64,000 nt of DNA from Actinomadura madurae (GTDB lineage Bacteria > Actinomycetota > Actinomycetes > Streptosporangiales > Streptosporangiaceae). Both the position numbers and the translations under genes were made by a program. Where the stretch lies: positions 124,001 through 188,000 of the forward strand of contig NZ_FOVH01000010.1 of assembly GCF_900115095.1 (NCBI RefSeq), given 5' to 3'. This document shows positions 63,966-64,000 of this stretch, in pieces. The first letter of the stretch is position 1; the number at the start of each line of letters is the position of its first letter. The notes beneath the pieces are model-generated. The model did no database searches. It saw only the letters and a program-made list of their open reading frames with translations, and was not told where the DNA came from.

Positions 63966-64000
63966 ATGGCGAGTGAGCAGGTGCCGGAGACGATAATCGG
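63966..64000 (+). CDS. Start of a gene cut by the window edge
   Basis: ATG 63966 follows GGGGAGG (63954-63960) at a good distance and opens MASEQVPETII. Only the first 11 codons are inside the window; nothing more can be said about the product. It is divergent from the prolyl oligopeptidase gene across about 154 bp. Confidence 0.6.
   Translation, partial: MASEQVPETII

Overview
The window is high-GC actinobacterial DNA. Gene content points to a sporulating, filamentous actinomycete of the Streptosporangiales type (Actinomadura/Thermomonosporaceae-like). The signs are tandem Ser/Thr kinases, an XRE/DUF397/ATPase module, an F420-dependent LLM oxidoreductase, a dynamin-like pair followed by an SsbB-type SSB, a BldD-like box before a diguanylate cyclase, and the DUF6504-DnaE2 cassette. 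Taxonomy is inferred from gene content only. There is no CRISPR array, phage, transposase or integrase in the window.

Layout. (1) 2-4759: five overlapping + strand genes (frameshifted SDR, amidase, enoyl-CoA hydratase, glutaryl-CoA-dehydrogenase-like ACAD, MaoC hydratase) that look like a catabolic operon for an amide or dicarboxylate substrate. (2) 5045-9081: tRNA-Arg(TCT), then a kinase-fold protein overlapping cobD(cbiB) and cobQ, in a block with unusually G-rich codons, then a DUF1444-like protein. (3) 9088-19280: a GT39-type glycosyltransferase, a LysE exporter, three related membrane Ser/Thr kinases interrupted by an alpha/beta hydrolase, a quinone oxidoreductase and a TetR regulator. 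(4) 19581-28545: a LexA-box-controlled DUF6504-dnaE2 operon, membrane proteins, a DesK/NarL-type two-component system, a 71-aa orphan peptide gene with its own terminator, a methyltransferase and a DUF3592 protein. (5) 28571-31448: an acetolactate-synthase-like enzyme and an LLM oxidoreductase behind a KstR-type palindrome.

(6) 31540-33935: a DUF397/XRE/HATPase regulatory module with a 15-bp palindrome, and a TetR regulator. (7) 34010-40476: GNAT, an unknown gene, cobL-like, cobH, cobC, cobT and a cysG/cobA fusion; this is the second cobalamin block in the window. (8) 40473-46362: two dynamin-like GTPases, ssbB and a GGDEF diguanylate cyclase. (9) 46519-52442: a dispersed repeat, ettA, then a D-glucarate operon (2,5-dioxovalerate dehydrogenase and glucarate dehydratase) with a thioesterase and an acetyltransferase. 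(10) 52580-64000: secreted S37 peptidase, GH13 alpha-glucosidase, truncated haemoglobin, MscS channel, a small gene, an HTH/TPR regulator, an acetyltransferase, a second copy of the dispersed repeat with several terminators, a methyltransferase, prolyl oligopeptidase and the start of one more gene.

The strongest cis-regulatory readings are a SOS box over the promoter of DUF6504-dnaE2, a perfect 8+2+8 KstR-like operator before the LLM oxidoreductase, and a one-mismatch BldD box 18 bp before the GGDEF gene. The cobalamin genes in the two blocks complement each other: CobC can supply aminopropanol phosphate to CbiB, CobQ makes cobyric acid and CobT activates the lower ligand. The rest of the corrin pathway must lie elsewhere. 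No whole system here is clearly new to science. The best candidates for something undescribed are the 71-aa peptide locus, the GNAT/unknown/degenerate-CobL trio, the kinase coupled to cbiB, and the dispersed intergenic repeat.
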